Shown here: piece by piece, positions 24,411 to 34,870 of the stretch
Layout: every line of letters begins with the position of its first letter
Numbering within the stretch: position 1 is the first letter of the stretch
Origin: Notamacropus eugenii
Taxonomy: Eukaryota > Chordata > Mammalia > Diprotodontia > Macropodidae
Direction: 5' to 3'
Assembly: GCF_028372415.1 (NCBI RefSeq)
Contig: NC_092875.1
Span: forward strand, 53,848,271 to 53,912,270
DNA length: 64,000 bases
The notes under the pieces: generated by a model
The model's input: the letters and a program-made list of their open reading frames with translations, nothing else
Database searches by the model: none
What the model was told of the DNA's origin: nothing
Made by a program: the position numbers and the translations under genes

Positions 24411-24769
24411 GATCTGGACAAATTTGCTTTGGACCTACAAGGCACAAAAACTGAACAGTGTTATGCTTCTACTCATTTTTTTCTTTCTCAATTAGTTTTG
24501 TATTTAAAGACATCATAGGTAATAATATAGATAGCTTCATCTTATTTAATAACAAACATAATAGGCTGTCATCAAGTTTGCCTGTTGGACTCTTTTTCTC
24601 ATCCTGATCTGAGTGACTTTTTTTGGTTTTAATGTTTTAAGGTAGGGGTGACCTCAGTTCTGGTGGATGATCAGGACCTGCCTCTCTGTGTCCTTATGCC
24701 AGTTGCTCAAGATGTCACCTTCTTTAGAAGTGTTTTGCCACCGGAAGGCTTAACAGGGACTTTTTACTC

Positions 24770-25345
24770 AATAGATTCTTTGGTAGTGTCTTTCCTAAGC
24801 TGAAAGTTAGCCTGCTTTAGCTTTGCAGATCCAGTTGTCACAGTCATTGCCTCTGATTCATACCCAGATGCTGTGACAGTGACACAGTAAGTGCCTGGTA
24901 GTAGTAACAGAAAGTAATCACCTTGCTCACTTGAAATGACAACATGAATAATTCCACTAACAGAAACAGCTGTGCCTACAATGCCATTGTTATTTTCATC
25001 AAGTATGGTTCTCTTAATGCTTTGGTGAACCTCCTCCAGAAAACTGATCAATGACTCCTTGTTGCCAAGCCACTCAATAGCAGCTCCTCCTGACATGGAA
25101 ATTTATTTGAACTCAGTTCCAGAGTGATATCAAAGCAGTTTGTATGGAAGTAATTGAAATCTCGTATTCCCTTGCTGGCTGAATAGTAAGAAGCCCCATT
25201 GATGATGTCATAAGAAAAGTAAAGGCCATAGTTTCAGCCCAGGTGCATATATCCATATGCATAGGAATAGACTTTGGACAGCTTTCTCTTGGCCCTATAG
25301 CCTGTGTTTGTTCTATCTGATAAGACCAAAGTGAAATGACATATT
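24770..25345 (-). pseudogene. Carboxypeptidase N catalytic chain retrocopy (CPN1-like)
   Basis: Minus-strand frames encode the C-terminal part of an M14 N/E-type metallocarboxypeptidase with no introns. Order: KLSKVYSYAYGYMH, then [39 protein letters not shown] (end of the catalytic domain, 25110-25285), then [21 protein letters not shown] and the transthyretin-like domain with SVSGI, GDYFLLLLPGTY and VTASGYESE (24790-25080). The match to CPN1 is clearer than to CPE, CPM or CPD from memory. In-frame stops and a frame break near 25100 make it a processed, 5'-truncated pseudogene. The 3' limit is uncertain. Confidence 0.72.
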
Positions 25346-25351
25346 GAACTG

Positions 25352-25437
25352 AGTCACATATCAGTAGGCAACTAGGTAGTGCAATGGATAGAGTATAGGA
25401 CTTGGGAGTCAGAAATATATGAGGCATAATATTGCCT
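25352..25437 (+). mobile_element. tRNA-derived SINE fragment
   Basis: 'ggcaactaggtagtgcaatg', 'gatagagtatagg', 'cttgggagtcag': the head of the same SINE type as at 44284. It lies between the two retrocopies. Confidence 0.7.
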
Positions 25438-26195
25438 CAGACTGGGCTTTTCAGACCATGCAGCTGCTCAATTACACCAGTATCATCGGTTGACCAAGCA
25501 GATCAAACCTCATATGGAAACATGAAAAACTGAGAGAAAAACATGGAGAAGAATTCTACCCAAAAGTCTTCTTCATGGAACACATGTACCTTCTACAGAG
25601 GAAATTGATAGGATGGTTACAGACCTAGAAAAACAAATTGAGAAACGAGAAAAATACAGTCAGAGATGTCCTTATAACGATGATTCTGATATTGACTACA
25701 TTAAAAAAAGAAATGCCAAATTTAATAAGAAAGCAGAGAGATTCTATGGAAAATATACAGTTGAAATCAAACAGAATTTGGAGAGAGGAACAGCTGTCTA
25801 AACTTTAGGAAATGTTGAACATGATAGTAAATTGAGTCAATGGGTAAATTGCTACCAATGAACTGTACAAATAAAGGAGGATTATACTCTTGCATTTAAC
25901 ACTCAGATGCATTTATGAGTTTGTGTATTTTCATACTTCAAAGTAATGCTATTTTAGGAAAACTGCAACTTGTAAAGATTTGACTAATCTTGGTAAGGAA
26001 ACTTTCCCCATCTCTGATATTTACCAGGCTGGCATACAGTGGACAAAATCATTTAAGTCTCTATTTCCAGCTGTAAACTGAGAATAATGAACTAGCTCTA
26101 ACTTGTAGGACTGTTGAGGGACTAAAATGAGAATGTATGTATGATGCTTTGCAAACTTATATATAAAGTGCGATATCAGTCTTAAAAAAAAAAAA
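25438..26195 (+). pseudogene. SYF2 processed pseudogene (5'-truncated)
   Basis: Encodes the C-terminal half of the splicing factor SYF2 without introns: [26 protein letters not shown] (25443 on), [61 protein letters not shown] and the exact-type C-terminus [12 protein letters not shown] ending at 25800, stop TAA. A stop after HMET and frame slips at about 25525-25590 break it. A 3' UTR-like part and an A run at 26184-26195 follow, although a SINE-like piece may lie inside. SYF2 itself acts in the spliceosomal Prp19-related complex; this copy cannot make it. Confidence 0.88.
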
Positions 26196-26744
26196 GTAGT
26201 ATGATGCTGAGTTAATCACCTAACCTCATTGTGTCTCCCTTTCTTTACCTGTAAAAAGGGAATAATACTAGCAGAGGGTTGTTATAAGCACAAAATGAAT
26301 ACATAACTAAACTTATCAATGCTAACAATTTATCTTCACTTCTAGTTCAACATCTGTGCTCAGAGCCAGTCTCTCATTGGGTTTTCACCTTGGCAACATC
26401 AATGAATTCTGGGCTGTTGCCTCAAGTGGTGACTGGCATTTGAAATATTTTGGTCTCTCAGGTCTCAGATTCTGCCATAATAACCTTTCCCAGCCCATCT
26501 CTTCCTTTCCTAGGATAATGAAACTTCCAACGTGTAGGGGTTTATGGAAATGCTTGAAAGACATCCCTCAATAGTCCCCAACTGAATTGGCTCAGAGATT
26601 TCCTAATGAACCAATTTCCCTTCATAAATCTGCAAGCAGCAATCCCAAGCAATAGAAGCATCAGAAATGAGCAGAAATGCTGTCAACTAGGCCCCTCCAA
26701 GGGCCCCAAACAGATATTACCTTTCTTAATAAATGCATGTATTT
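26196..26744. other. SINE remnant and gene-free stretch
   Basis: 26205-26310 has MIR-like 3' order ('cctcattgtgtctcc', 'acctgtaaaaagggaataat'). The rest shows no gene. Confidence 0.45.
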
Positions 26745-27360
26745 TTATTTATAACAGTTCTTTTTGTGGTGGCTAAGAATTGGAAATGAGGTGGGGGAGA
26801 GATGCCCACCAATTGGGAATGACTGAATACACTGTGATGTATGATTGTGATGGAACATTATTGTGCTATAAGAAATAAGAGCTCAATGATTTCAGAAAAA
26901 CCCAGAAAGACTTACATGAACCAATGCAAAGTGAAGTGAGCAGAACCAGGAGAACTTTGTACAGAGTAACAGCAACATTGTGCTGTTGTGATTAACTATA
27001 ATTGACTTAGCTTTTTTCAGCAATACAGTTCCAAAAGACTCATTATGGTAAACATTATCCACATCCAGAGAAAGAACTGATGGAGTGTGAATGCGGATCA
27101 AAGCAAAGTATTTTCATTTAATTTTTTTGTAGTTTTTTTCCCCTTTTGTTCTGTTTCATCTTATACGACATGGCTAATATGGAAATATGTTTTCCATGAT
27201 TGAACATATATAACCTGTATCAAATTACTTCCTCCCTTAGGAGGAAGGGGAAAAATTTGGAACTCAAAATATTATTTAAAAATGAATGTTAAAAATTGTC
27301 TTTATGTGTAATGGAAAAAATACTCTTCATTTAAAAGTATTATTTAAAACGAAAAGAAAA
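26745..27360 (+). mobile_element. L1 3' end
   Basis: Clear L1 3' order: 'gtggtggctaagaattggaa', 'gatgcccaccaattgggaat', 'gtgaagtgagcagaaccagg', 'catccagagaaagaactgat', then a T-rich and A-rich 3' UTR. 5'-truncated. Confidence 0.85.
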
Positions 27361-28668
27361 ACTTAACTAAGTCAAGTTAAAATGCTTTCCCCCAAGTTCT
27401 TCCCATTAATTTTCTTGTCCCTAGACCAGTACTGGGGAACTTTCACACCGGTGCCTACCTCCTTCCCCACCAATCCTTTTTACTTCCGGTCAAAATCACA
27501 TCTAGCAGAAGAACAAAGGGGACGGGAGAGAGGAAGAAGCCTTTATACCATGGTCTTTTTGAGACCCAGACTTCTCTTCTAACTCTTTCTCTCAGTCTCA
27601 GGCTCAGCTCTCTGCCAGGTGCACAATCACCTGCTCCTGCCAACCTGTCTGATCTCGGGTTTGCACTAGCAAGGGTTTGCCTGTCAGTGTCGCCGCTCCA
27701 GACCTTTGGTGCTCTAGCTACGGTCGCCGTCGCCACCCTGATGTGTAGGCCTCGAAATCTCCTAACTATTTGTCTCTTGCTTGTGCTTTTTCAGTTGGCC
27801 CAGGCCTTTTCACCCCAGCCCTTAGAAAAGCCCAGAGCCAGCCGACTGTAACAAACTGAGCGCTGGCATCAGCAGTACAATCGCCGCTCAAACTAAAAGG
27901 CCGGAGTGTTTCCAGCTGGGATGCCAATTCGTTCTGCACCTTTGGCTACATGCTCCCAGTTTTCACTGGGTTTCTTGCTGTGCAGGTCATATTGCGGGGT
28001 AGCAGCAGTAGAAAGTCTAAGCCACTGAGTCATGAAGGGGTTAATACAAAACACTGACCTCTGCTAGTCTCCATCCCTTCTCCCAGTTTAGCAATCCTTT
28101 CTCGGTCCTCACCTCCCAACTCAACCCTCCCAGTCCCCATAACATGTTCTGAGCTTGTGATCTCTCAATGATTTTCCACGTAGCGGAAACCTCTCGTTTT
28201 AGAGACTATTGAACCCAGACATAATGGGATTTCCTTTCTCTTCCTAATACTGGACTGACCAATTGGATTTATTCGTCTGCAAAAGGGGTGGAGAGAAAAG
28301 GGGTGATTCATTGTTTCTCCACCTTTCAACAACTGATGCAATCATCCAGTGGGACTTTTAATGGAGGGAGGAGATACGTTGTAAGGGCAGCGGGCCACAG
28401 GTTATCTGGAAAGCCATTGATAATCTCTACAAAGATAAGGCTCTAAGGCCCTGGAGGGAGTGAGACATAGCAGAAACAGCAATCAACTTTGTGGAACGCG
28501 ACCACTGTTCTTTGCTGAAGGACTGCAGGGGTAGAGAAAATTTCTCTGGGCTCTTCCTCCCTTCCGCATCTGTGCTTCGCATCCAACAGCAAGGCTACGC
28601 AATAGGAGAATCTCAATCCAGCAGGGAGCAGAGACACCAATCCCCCAGCCTATCCCTTTATTTTCTCT

Positions 28669-28682
28669 CCCCCCCCCCCCCC
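28669..28682 (+). repeat. Poly-C run
   Basis: A run of 14 C. Block 2 has no equivalent run, so it arose after the duplication. Confidence 0.85.
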
Positions 28683-28791
28683 ACAATGCACCCAGAGTAA
28701 TTAGGCTGGAAACCGTTTAAATGATCTTGGTTTGCTTCAGATGAGGAGAGGTGTCTATTATGGTTGCTTGATAATTTAGGAAATTATGAAA

Positions 28792-29570
28792 TGGAGCAGT
28801 CACGCGTGGTTCTTCGGGTACTCGAAGGGAAAAACCACTGCTGGCTTCGGGACACGGGGGGAGGGCACTTTAACTAAACACCGAGAATATGGGGGCAAAA
28901 GCCCAAAAAGTCAGAGACAAGCCTTAAGAAGTGGTACAGAGGCAGACCGCGGCAAAGAGATGGGAAGTGGCAAAGTAAAGGAAAGAAGACTGGGTGGGGA
29001 AGAAGAAAGGGAGGGGCAGAGAATGTCACTCACTTAACCAGACATTCTCGTTGTGAGCCCTAAGCAGCGTAGATCCGATGGAGAAGGAAGTGGGCTGAAG
29101 GGTAGGAGTTTGAAGTCTCATTTTTATAGGGTTTGGGGGAGAAACAGACTAAGTCTTATATGCCACCTCGGGGATAGTTCATTAGCATATCTAAGTCACC
29201 TCAAAATTATTGTAAAACTTCAAAGTCGTCATCTCAAAATTATCAGCATCTTGTTGAGGTTCTGCTAGTCTAGAGCTGTGGAGGTCTGGATTTTGTCTGG
29301 AAATTACATATCTTAGGACCACAACTTTTTGACAAGTGGCATCAAGATGGTTTCTCCTGATTCGGCACATATTACTAGGATGTAAACGTTAGTTAACATA
29401 TGGTATAATTTGTAAAATATAGTCCTTTGATCTTTGGGATGTGACTTCCAGATTTCTCTTCACATTTTATTTTCTGCTAAAACCTAATATGCTGACTGTG
29501 AGGAGGGAATAGTCAGAACAAGATAGAATTTTGACACAGATGGATTCGAGAGAATTTGCCCGGGCAATGT
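28792..29570 (-). mobile_element. LTR-like element, minus orientation, present only in block 1
   Basis: Block 2 passes directly from the sequence matching 28780 to that matching 29575, so about 780 bp is an insertion. Read on the minus strand it has a TATA-like 'ccctataaaaatgag' (complement near 29125-29140) followed by a pyrimidine-rich leader-like part, as in a retroviral LTR. Exact ends and target duplication were not fixed. A fossil, family unknown. Confidence 0.5.
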
Positions 29571-30249
29571 TGAAGAAAAACACCCACGGAGCCAAGTCTG
29601 CCTAGCAGAGACGCTTCGAAGAACGTGATTGGTTGGGAAGTAGGAAAGTGGGGGCTTCAGGAGAGAAAGGACATGAGGTCAAGTACTGAATTCTCAGAAA
29701 TGCAAGATCTCTGTTGGGTGCCTCACTGTCAGTATATACTGTTGGTTTCCATTGTTCCCAATGACTGAGAGTTTCTGGGAGAGTATGATACCAGTTATAG
29801 AGTGGGGGAGGTATAGTGTGTATAGTATTCCTACTCTGTCATCTTGGTAAATGACTTTGCTTTGAGCTAGTTATAGAAGCTTTCCTGCGAAGAGTTTCTA
29901 AACTATGTAACTTGATGAGTGCCCTTAACTGCCTGGAGATGTAGTTGCCCAGCTGGGTGTCAATTGGAAGGGTAGCTCGCAGGGAGAATAGTATGCCTAG
30001 GGGGGAGGGGAAGGGGAGTAAAATAATTGTTTACGATTTAGAGGTTGGGAGAAAGCAACGGATGTGAAACAGGTGGAGAGCCATAAGTGAAGACCTTGTC
30101 ACTTTATTCCTTTATTTTCCAGATGAGATCCATCCAGCCTCCACCCACAACGAAAAAGACTTTAATTTTGCAAAGACTTTACAATGCCGACAGAAACAAT
30201 CTTTTAGCCAAAACAAATCTTCCAAAAATGAAAATTTGCAGTCGTATTT

Positions 30250-30331
30250 GACGAGGTGGCCGAGTGGTTAAGGCGATGGACTGCTAATCCATTGTGCTCT
30301 GCACGCGTGGGTTCGAATCCCATCCTCGTCG
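30250..30331 (+). tRNA. tRNA-Ser (GCT), block 1
   Basis: 82-nt class II tRNA: acceptor GACGAGG with 3' partner CCTCGTC, discriminator G, anticodon loop CTGCTAA, a long variable arm (TGTGCTCTGCACG), T arm GTGGG-TTCGAAT-CCCAT. A box TGGCCGAGTGG and B box GGTTCGAATCC intact. Stop TTTT at 30351-30354. Identical over all 82 bases to the copy at 53521 although flanks have diverged. Confidence 0.98.
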
Positions 30332-30708
30332 ATTTCCTTGATTGCTGAGATTTTGATATTCTATTGACCGGCTTCTCCATCGCTTAATTTCTCTCCCTAA
30401 CTTTGCTTGCTAAGCTTCTATTGAGTCACTATCTTTAAAGAAGGTAACAGCATCTTTCTTCAAAGACTTAAACCTAGACTCCTCTGTTCTTCCTATTTAC
30501 TCCATCAGAATGAGTGCATGAGGATTTCTAAGGGGCTCCAGAGAAGAAAAAGCTTCCTTAAGAGCTCTCCGTAAGTCACCTTCTTTGGTTTATTCTTGGC
30601 ACAGACATCTGTGCTTCTTAGACTCTCCCTCAATAATTTTTCAATGAATGATGAATGGATTTTCGAGAGTTTGGTCAGAGAGTATTCAATGCAGCATAAA
30701 GGAGGAGA

Positions 30709-32570
30709 CCATCATCAATCAATGCTGAGGCCATTGACCGTTTACCTCAAGTTGAAGTCAATCCCTCCTTAGCTGAACTTCCAACTGAAGAAGAGGTTTT
30801 GAGGGCCATTAGGCTTCCTTTCATGTGGCAAAGCACGTGGTGCTGATTCTATTCCAGCTGAGATTTACAAGGTAGTGGGGCCATTGCTCATACAAAAGCT
30901 GACTGAAATTTTCCAGGTTATATGGCAAAGGGAGGGTATCCCCCAGGAGTTCAAGGATGCCTCCATTGTCCATCTCTATAAAGGTAAAGGGAATAATAGA
31001 TTGTCCTGTGACAATCACAGTGGGGGTCTGTCTCTTAGTCGTTGTTGGCAAAATGCTTGCTTGAGTCCTCCTTAATAGACAAATCCTTCACCTGGAAGTT
31101 GGTCATCTACCTGAGAGCCAGTGTGGCAGTCAGAAAGAACCAAGGAACTTTCAATATGGTGTTCACTGCCCAACAACTACGGGAGAAATGCCAGGAGCAG
31201 AACAGAGGTCTGTATACATTTGTAGATCTGACCAAGGCTGTTGACACTGTTAGTCATGAGGACCTATGGAAAATTATGTCAAAATTTGGTTGCCCAGAGA
31301 AGTTTATCAGTATTGTACTTCAATTTCATAATGGCATGCTTGCCCAGGTTCTGGATAGTGGACAATGCTTTCATGGCTTCCCAGTCGCCAATAGAGTGAA
31401 ACAGGGCTGTATGTTTGCTCCCATGCTTTTTAGCATGATGTTTTCAGTCAGTCATGTTGTCAAATGTTTTCAATGACAATGAACATAGCATCAAGGTCAG
31501 CTACCATACTAATGATAAATTCTTCCATTTGAAAAGGCTACAAGTCAAGACCATAGTGGAGGGAGTGTTGTTGCATGATTTTCTGTTTGCAGATGATTGT
31601 GTACTCAATGCAGCCTCTGAAGCTGAGATGCAACAAAGTATGGATCTATTCTCTGCTGCCTGTGCCAATTTTGGCCTAATAATTAACACCAAAATTAACA
31701 CCAAAAAAATACAGGTACTCCATCAGCCATCCACACCATCCATATGTGGAACCATTGCTTACAACAAATGGAGAAGGTTTGAATGATGTAAATAAATTCA
31801 CTTACCTTGGTAGTGTACTTTCCAGGGACGTACACATTGACAATGAGGTTGATGCACGCATTGCCAGAGCTAGCTCGGTGTGTGAGAGGCTCTGAAGAAA
31901 AATTTGGTAGAGAAGAGGTATTAGACTGACTACCAAATTGAAGGTCTACGGAGTCATTGGCTGACCTCATTGTTATATGCCTGTGAAACATGGACAGTCT
32001 ACCAGTGCCATGCCAGAAAACTGAATCGCTTCCATGTGAACTATCATAGGAAGATTCTGAGGATCACCTGGCAGGATAAGGTATCAGACACTGAAGTCTT
32101 TGCTCAAGCTGAACTATGCTTCAGAGAGCACAAATCTGATGGGCTGGACACATTGTTCCAATGCAAAATGTATGCTTGCCAAAAAGACTATTTTATGGAG
32201 AACTCATATGGGGCAAGTGATCACATGATGGTCAGAAGAAGCGATAGAAGGACGCTCTCAAGGTCTCAAGAACTTTGGAATAGACTGTGCAACATGGGAG
32301 ACACTGGCACAGGACTGCTCAGCATGGTGTGCCCACACCAAAAACGCTGCCGTGCTCTATGAGCAAAGCAGAATTGAGACAGCAGCACAAAGTAAATGTA
32401 GGATGTGTAAATTTGGAGTATCCTCCCCAAATATTCATACAGACTATCTGTGCTCAACCTGGAGCTCATAGTGATCTGATCAGCCACAGTCAGACACACT
32501 GAAACTTCACTTTATCATGATGATGTCATTTTGGTCCTCTTCGAAATCGAAAGACAACAACCAACCAACC
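30709..32570 (+). mobile_element. RTE-like LINE, 5'-truncated, with target-site duplications
   Basis: Bounded by near-identical 11-mers at 30698-30708 (aaaggaggaga) and 32571-32581 (aagggaggaga). Protein order: LPTEEEVLRAI, ADSIPAEIYK, FKDASIVHLYKGKGN (early RT), VDLTKAVDTVSHEDLWKIMSKFGCPEKF (motif A, 31217 on), NRVKQGCMFAP (motif B), FLFADDCVLNAASEAEMQQSMDLFSAACANFGLIINTK (motif C, 31577 on), CETWTVYQCHARKLNRFH, RRSDRRTLSRS. The 3' tail is (CCAA)n. About 1.86 kb; several frame breaks. It lies between Ser-GCT and the Ser-AGA pseudogene; block 2 is the empty site. Confidence 0.87.
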
Positions 32571-32581
32571 AAGGGAGGAGA

Positions 32582-32878
32582 GACTGCAGGAAGGAGTGGG
32601 AGATGGAGGACTTTTTCAAAGCAAAGCCCTCAGAGAGGAAGGCTTGTCAGTTACTAGGAAACTGGAAATCATGGGTGTTGAGGTCTGTCAGTGGGGTATT
32701 TATGCTTTATGGGAAAGGTACAGAGGCAGCTTAGTTCAAGAAAACTTTTGGCCACAGCAAATCCGGATTAGAGCAAGTGGTAAAATGATAAAGGAGCTGC
32801 GATTTGTTTATATAGAAAAAAATCCACCTACACAAAAGCACTATGCCTTGAAAAGTTGCAGTAAAGACATTATGTCTA
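32582..32878. other. Block 1 sequence upstream of the Ser-AGA pseudogene
   Basis: Aligns with 54105-54411 of block 2 ('actgg.aatcatgggtgt' / 'tactgggaagctgg', 'gagaaaacttttggc', 'aggagctgcg.tttgt' / 'aagggctgcagtttatttgt'). No gene. Confidence 0.75.
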
Positions 32879-33557
32879 GTAGTAGTGGTTGAGTGATTAA
32901 AGCGATAGACTGGACATTGGGATTTCCCCCAGAGGTTCTGGGAGAGACAGCAAAAAGTTAAGTTTCCAGAGTCACTAGTTGATAAAGTCATTGAGAATAA
33001 GTCAGATAATAAGAAAGTTAGCAGCCTGCAAGTGGACTCAATCAATAAGGAGACAAACAGTGGCCTTCAGAAAATTACAAGGTACTTGATAAAGGGGATC
33101 AAATCTAAAACTAGCTTAAATTAGTCAGGGAAAATGACCTAGAATACCTGGGAGAAAACTTTTCTTCACTGTGCTTGCTTAAATAACCTCATGCATATAA
33201 ACTGACACACCCCGCACAAAATTATCCCTCCATTTTCTGATCATGGGTCCTATGTTGAAACATGTTTAGGAGAGGGGATCTCACCAAGGGTGGTTACGTA
33301 ATGGGCATGTAGAGAAGGTGGTGACCTAATGGAGAATGGACCAATCAATCTGTCTCCTGACGGGAGGATCTGTCCTGAACTAACAGTATAAGAATTCTTT
33401 CACTTCTGTATCCAGCACTCCCTCCTCCTCAAAAGGGGGTTGGAGTCTACTTTGGCCAAGGCCTTCAATTCCTCTGAATTCTGCTGTATTAAATTTTCCT
33501 TGATACCTTTTTGTGTGTCAAGAATGTTTCTAACAGTTTGAATCCTACCTAACTACG
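32879..33557 (+). pseudogene. tRNA-Ser (AGA) pseudogene split by an LTR
   Basis: The 5' part (32879-32938) matches Ser-AGA: GTAGTAGTGGTTGAGTGATT against GTAGTCGTGGCCGAGTGGTT. It has a short deletion that removes the anticodon and ends at AGGTTC in the T arm. The 3' part (33536-33557, GTTTGAATCCTACC then TAACTACG) matches the rest of the T arm and the acceptor of the intact gene at 54412. The 597 bp in between is a solo LTR. The 3' strand CCTAC carries the same T-stem variant as the block 2 gene, so that variant predates the duplication. Confidence 0.88.
32939..33535 (+). mobile_element. Solo LTR inserted in a tRNA-Ser copy
   Basis: 597 bp from TGGGAGAG to CTAACA (TG...CA ends). It is flanked by a 4-bp target duplication, GTTC at 32935-32938 and GTTT at 33536-33539. 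It has a CCAAT box near 33341, a TATA-like 'agtataagaa' near 33385 and an ATTAAA poly-A signal near 33488. No viral genes adjoin it. A fossil; younger than the block duplication because block 2 lacks it. Confidence 0.8.
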
Positions 33558-33654
33558 TTTCTGGAGGTTGAAATAGGGCATTGGGCTTGTTTCTTTACTT
33601 TAAGTGGTACTTCTAATTTTGATAGTTGATCCCGTCCAGTTTTACATATTTAAT

Positions 33655-33915
33655 CATAAGGAAGAGAACCAAGTGTTGTAGTGCTGGACTTAGAGTCAGC
33701 AAGACCTGACTTCAAATTTGGCCTTAGACATTCAGGAACTTTGCAACCCTAGGTAATTCACAATCTCTGTGTTTCTCAGTTTCCTCATCTGGAAAATGGA
33801 GATATAATAGCACCTAATTCCCAGAGTGAAAGTATAGATAAAATGAGATGGTGTTGGAAAGCATTTAGCAAACTTTAAAGCACTATATTATATAAGTGCT
33901 GGCTATTACAAAGAC
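33655..33915 (+). mobile_element. MIR/tRNA-type SINE, block 1 copy
   Basis: 'agtgctggacttagagtcag', 'aagacctgacttcaaattt', 'tttctcagtttcctcatctg', 'gaaaatggagat', then an L2-like end. The same SINE sits at 54655-54870 in block 2, so it was inserted before the duplication. Confidence 0.8.
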
Positions 33916-33954
33916 ACAGATGGAATTCTCATCAAATGTGCCAAAGGCAGTTCC

Positions 33955-34870
33955 CTAAGAGCTATTATAGCTAACAGTGGATTGCAGTATCCAGATGCAG
34001 AAAGAATTTGACAGACTGGAATATTGAGATGAGTCTAATAAGAAGAAATTCAATAGCAATAAAGCTAGTCACATTTGAGAAATATAAAAATGAGAGAGGG
34101 TGGTGTTTTGTGGCCATTAAAAACAAAAGCTATTATCTATCAATTTACGTATTTCTAACAATTTATGGCTAATGAGTAAATGTATTTGGCATGACTGTAT
34201 ATGGGTAAAGGATTTTGTATTTTCTGCCTTTTCAATGGGGAGGGGAGGGAGTGATGGAGGGAGAGAATTTGGAACTGAAAATTAAATTAAATTAATTTCC
34301 AAAAAATAAAATAAAAGCTAGCTTCTGGGAATAGTGATGATTGCTCCACTGTACTCTTGCTCTCAGATGTCACCTGGAGTACGGTGTTCACTTCTCTACA
34401 TGACAGCTTCATAAGGACATTTATAAGCTACAGAGTGTCCAGAGGAAGGCTACCAAAAGGATGAAGAGACCTGAATCTGTGTTAGATGAAGATCTCTTGA
34501 AGGAACTGGACAGAAAGGAATTGGAGAAAAAAAGTCTAGAGGTGTGGCTGTGAGGGGAGGAACAGAGGAGGGGAAGATAGTTTTCTTCAAGAGTCTGAAG
34601 AGCTGTCCTGTGAAGGAGAAATTAGACTTGTTCTGCCTAGCCCTAGAAGTCAGAACCAGGAGCCATGAGTGGGAATTTCAAAGAGGCCCATTTACACTTG
34701 CTGTCTTGGAATGGGTTTCCTCAATAAGTAGTGGAGTTCCTTCTCCTTAGTAGTCTTCAAGCAGAGACCAAGGAATCACTCATCCATTTTCTTAGGAGAA
34801 GGTAGGGGTGATTCTTTTCATGCATAGGTTGGACTAGATAGCTGCTGAGTTGTCTCACAACAATCAAATT
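33955..34870 (+). mobile_element. CR1/L3-like LINE 3' part, interrupted by an L1 tail
   Basis: Carries 'aagaagaaattcaatagcaa' near 34040, 'cctggagtacggtgttcact' near 34372, 'gtgtccagaggaaggctacc' near 34435 and 'ttagacttgttctgcctagc' near 34622, and ends 'ggttggactagatagctgct' near 34827. This is the order of the RT C-terminus and 3' end of CR1-class LINEs. Its first part recurs in block 2 (54871-55060). Confidence 0.75.
34133..34312 (+). mobile_element. L1 3' tail insertion with 8-bp target duplication
   Basis: About 180 bp of L1 3' UTR with an A-rich end, flanked by AAAAGCTA at 34125-34132 and 34313-34320. It splits the CR1-like element. Confidence 0.8.

Larger units (their letters stand above)
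27480..34090 (+). repeat. Segmental duplication block 1 (paralogue of block 2 at 51.5-55.1 kb)
   Basis: Same order of anchors in both blocks: 'gggtttgcctg' (27677 / 51580); 'tttcactgg.tt.cttgctgt' (27960 / 51890); 'gggatttcctttc' (28229 / 52168); 'aaatgatcttgg' (28717 / 52660); 'tctgcctagcagagac' (29597 / 52777); 'aaagcat/aacggatgtgag' (30050 / 53290); Ser-GCT; Ser-AGA; a SINE; and a CR1-like piece. Flanks look roughly 65-75% alike by eye. Block 1 has gained an LTR-like element, an RTE-like LINE and a solo LTR that block 2 lacks. Confidence 0.85.

Noticed and set aside
24764-25096. Carboxypeptidase frame as a functional exon
   Set aside because: The adjoining upstream sequence continues the same protein without an intron but with stops and a frame break, so it is a processed pseudogene.
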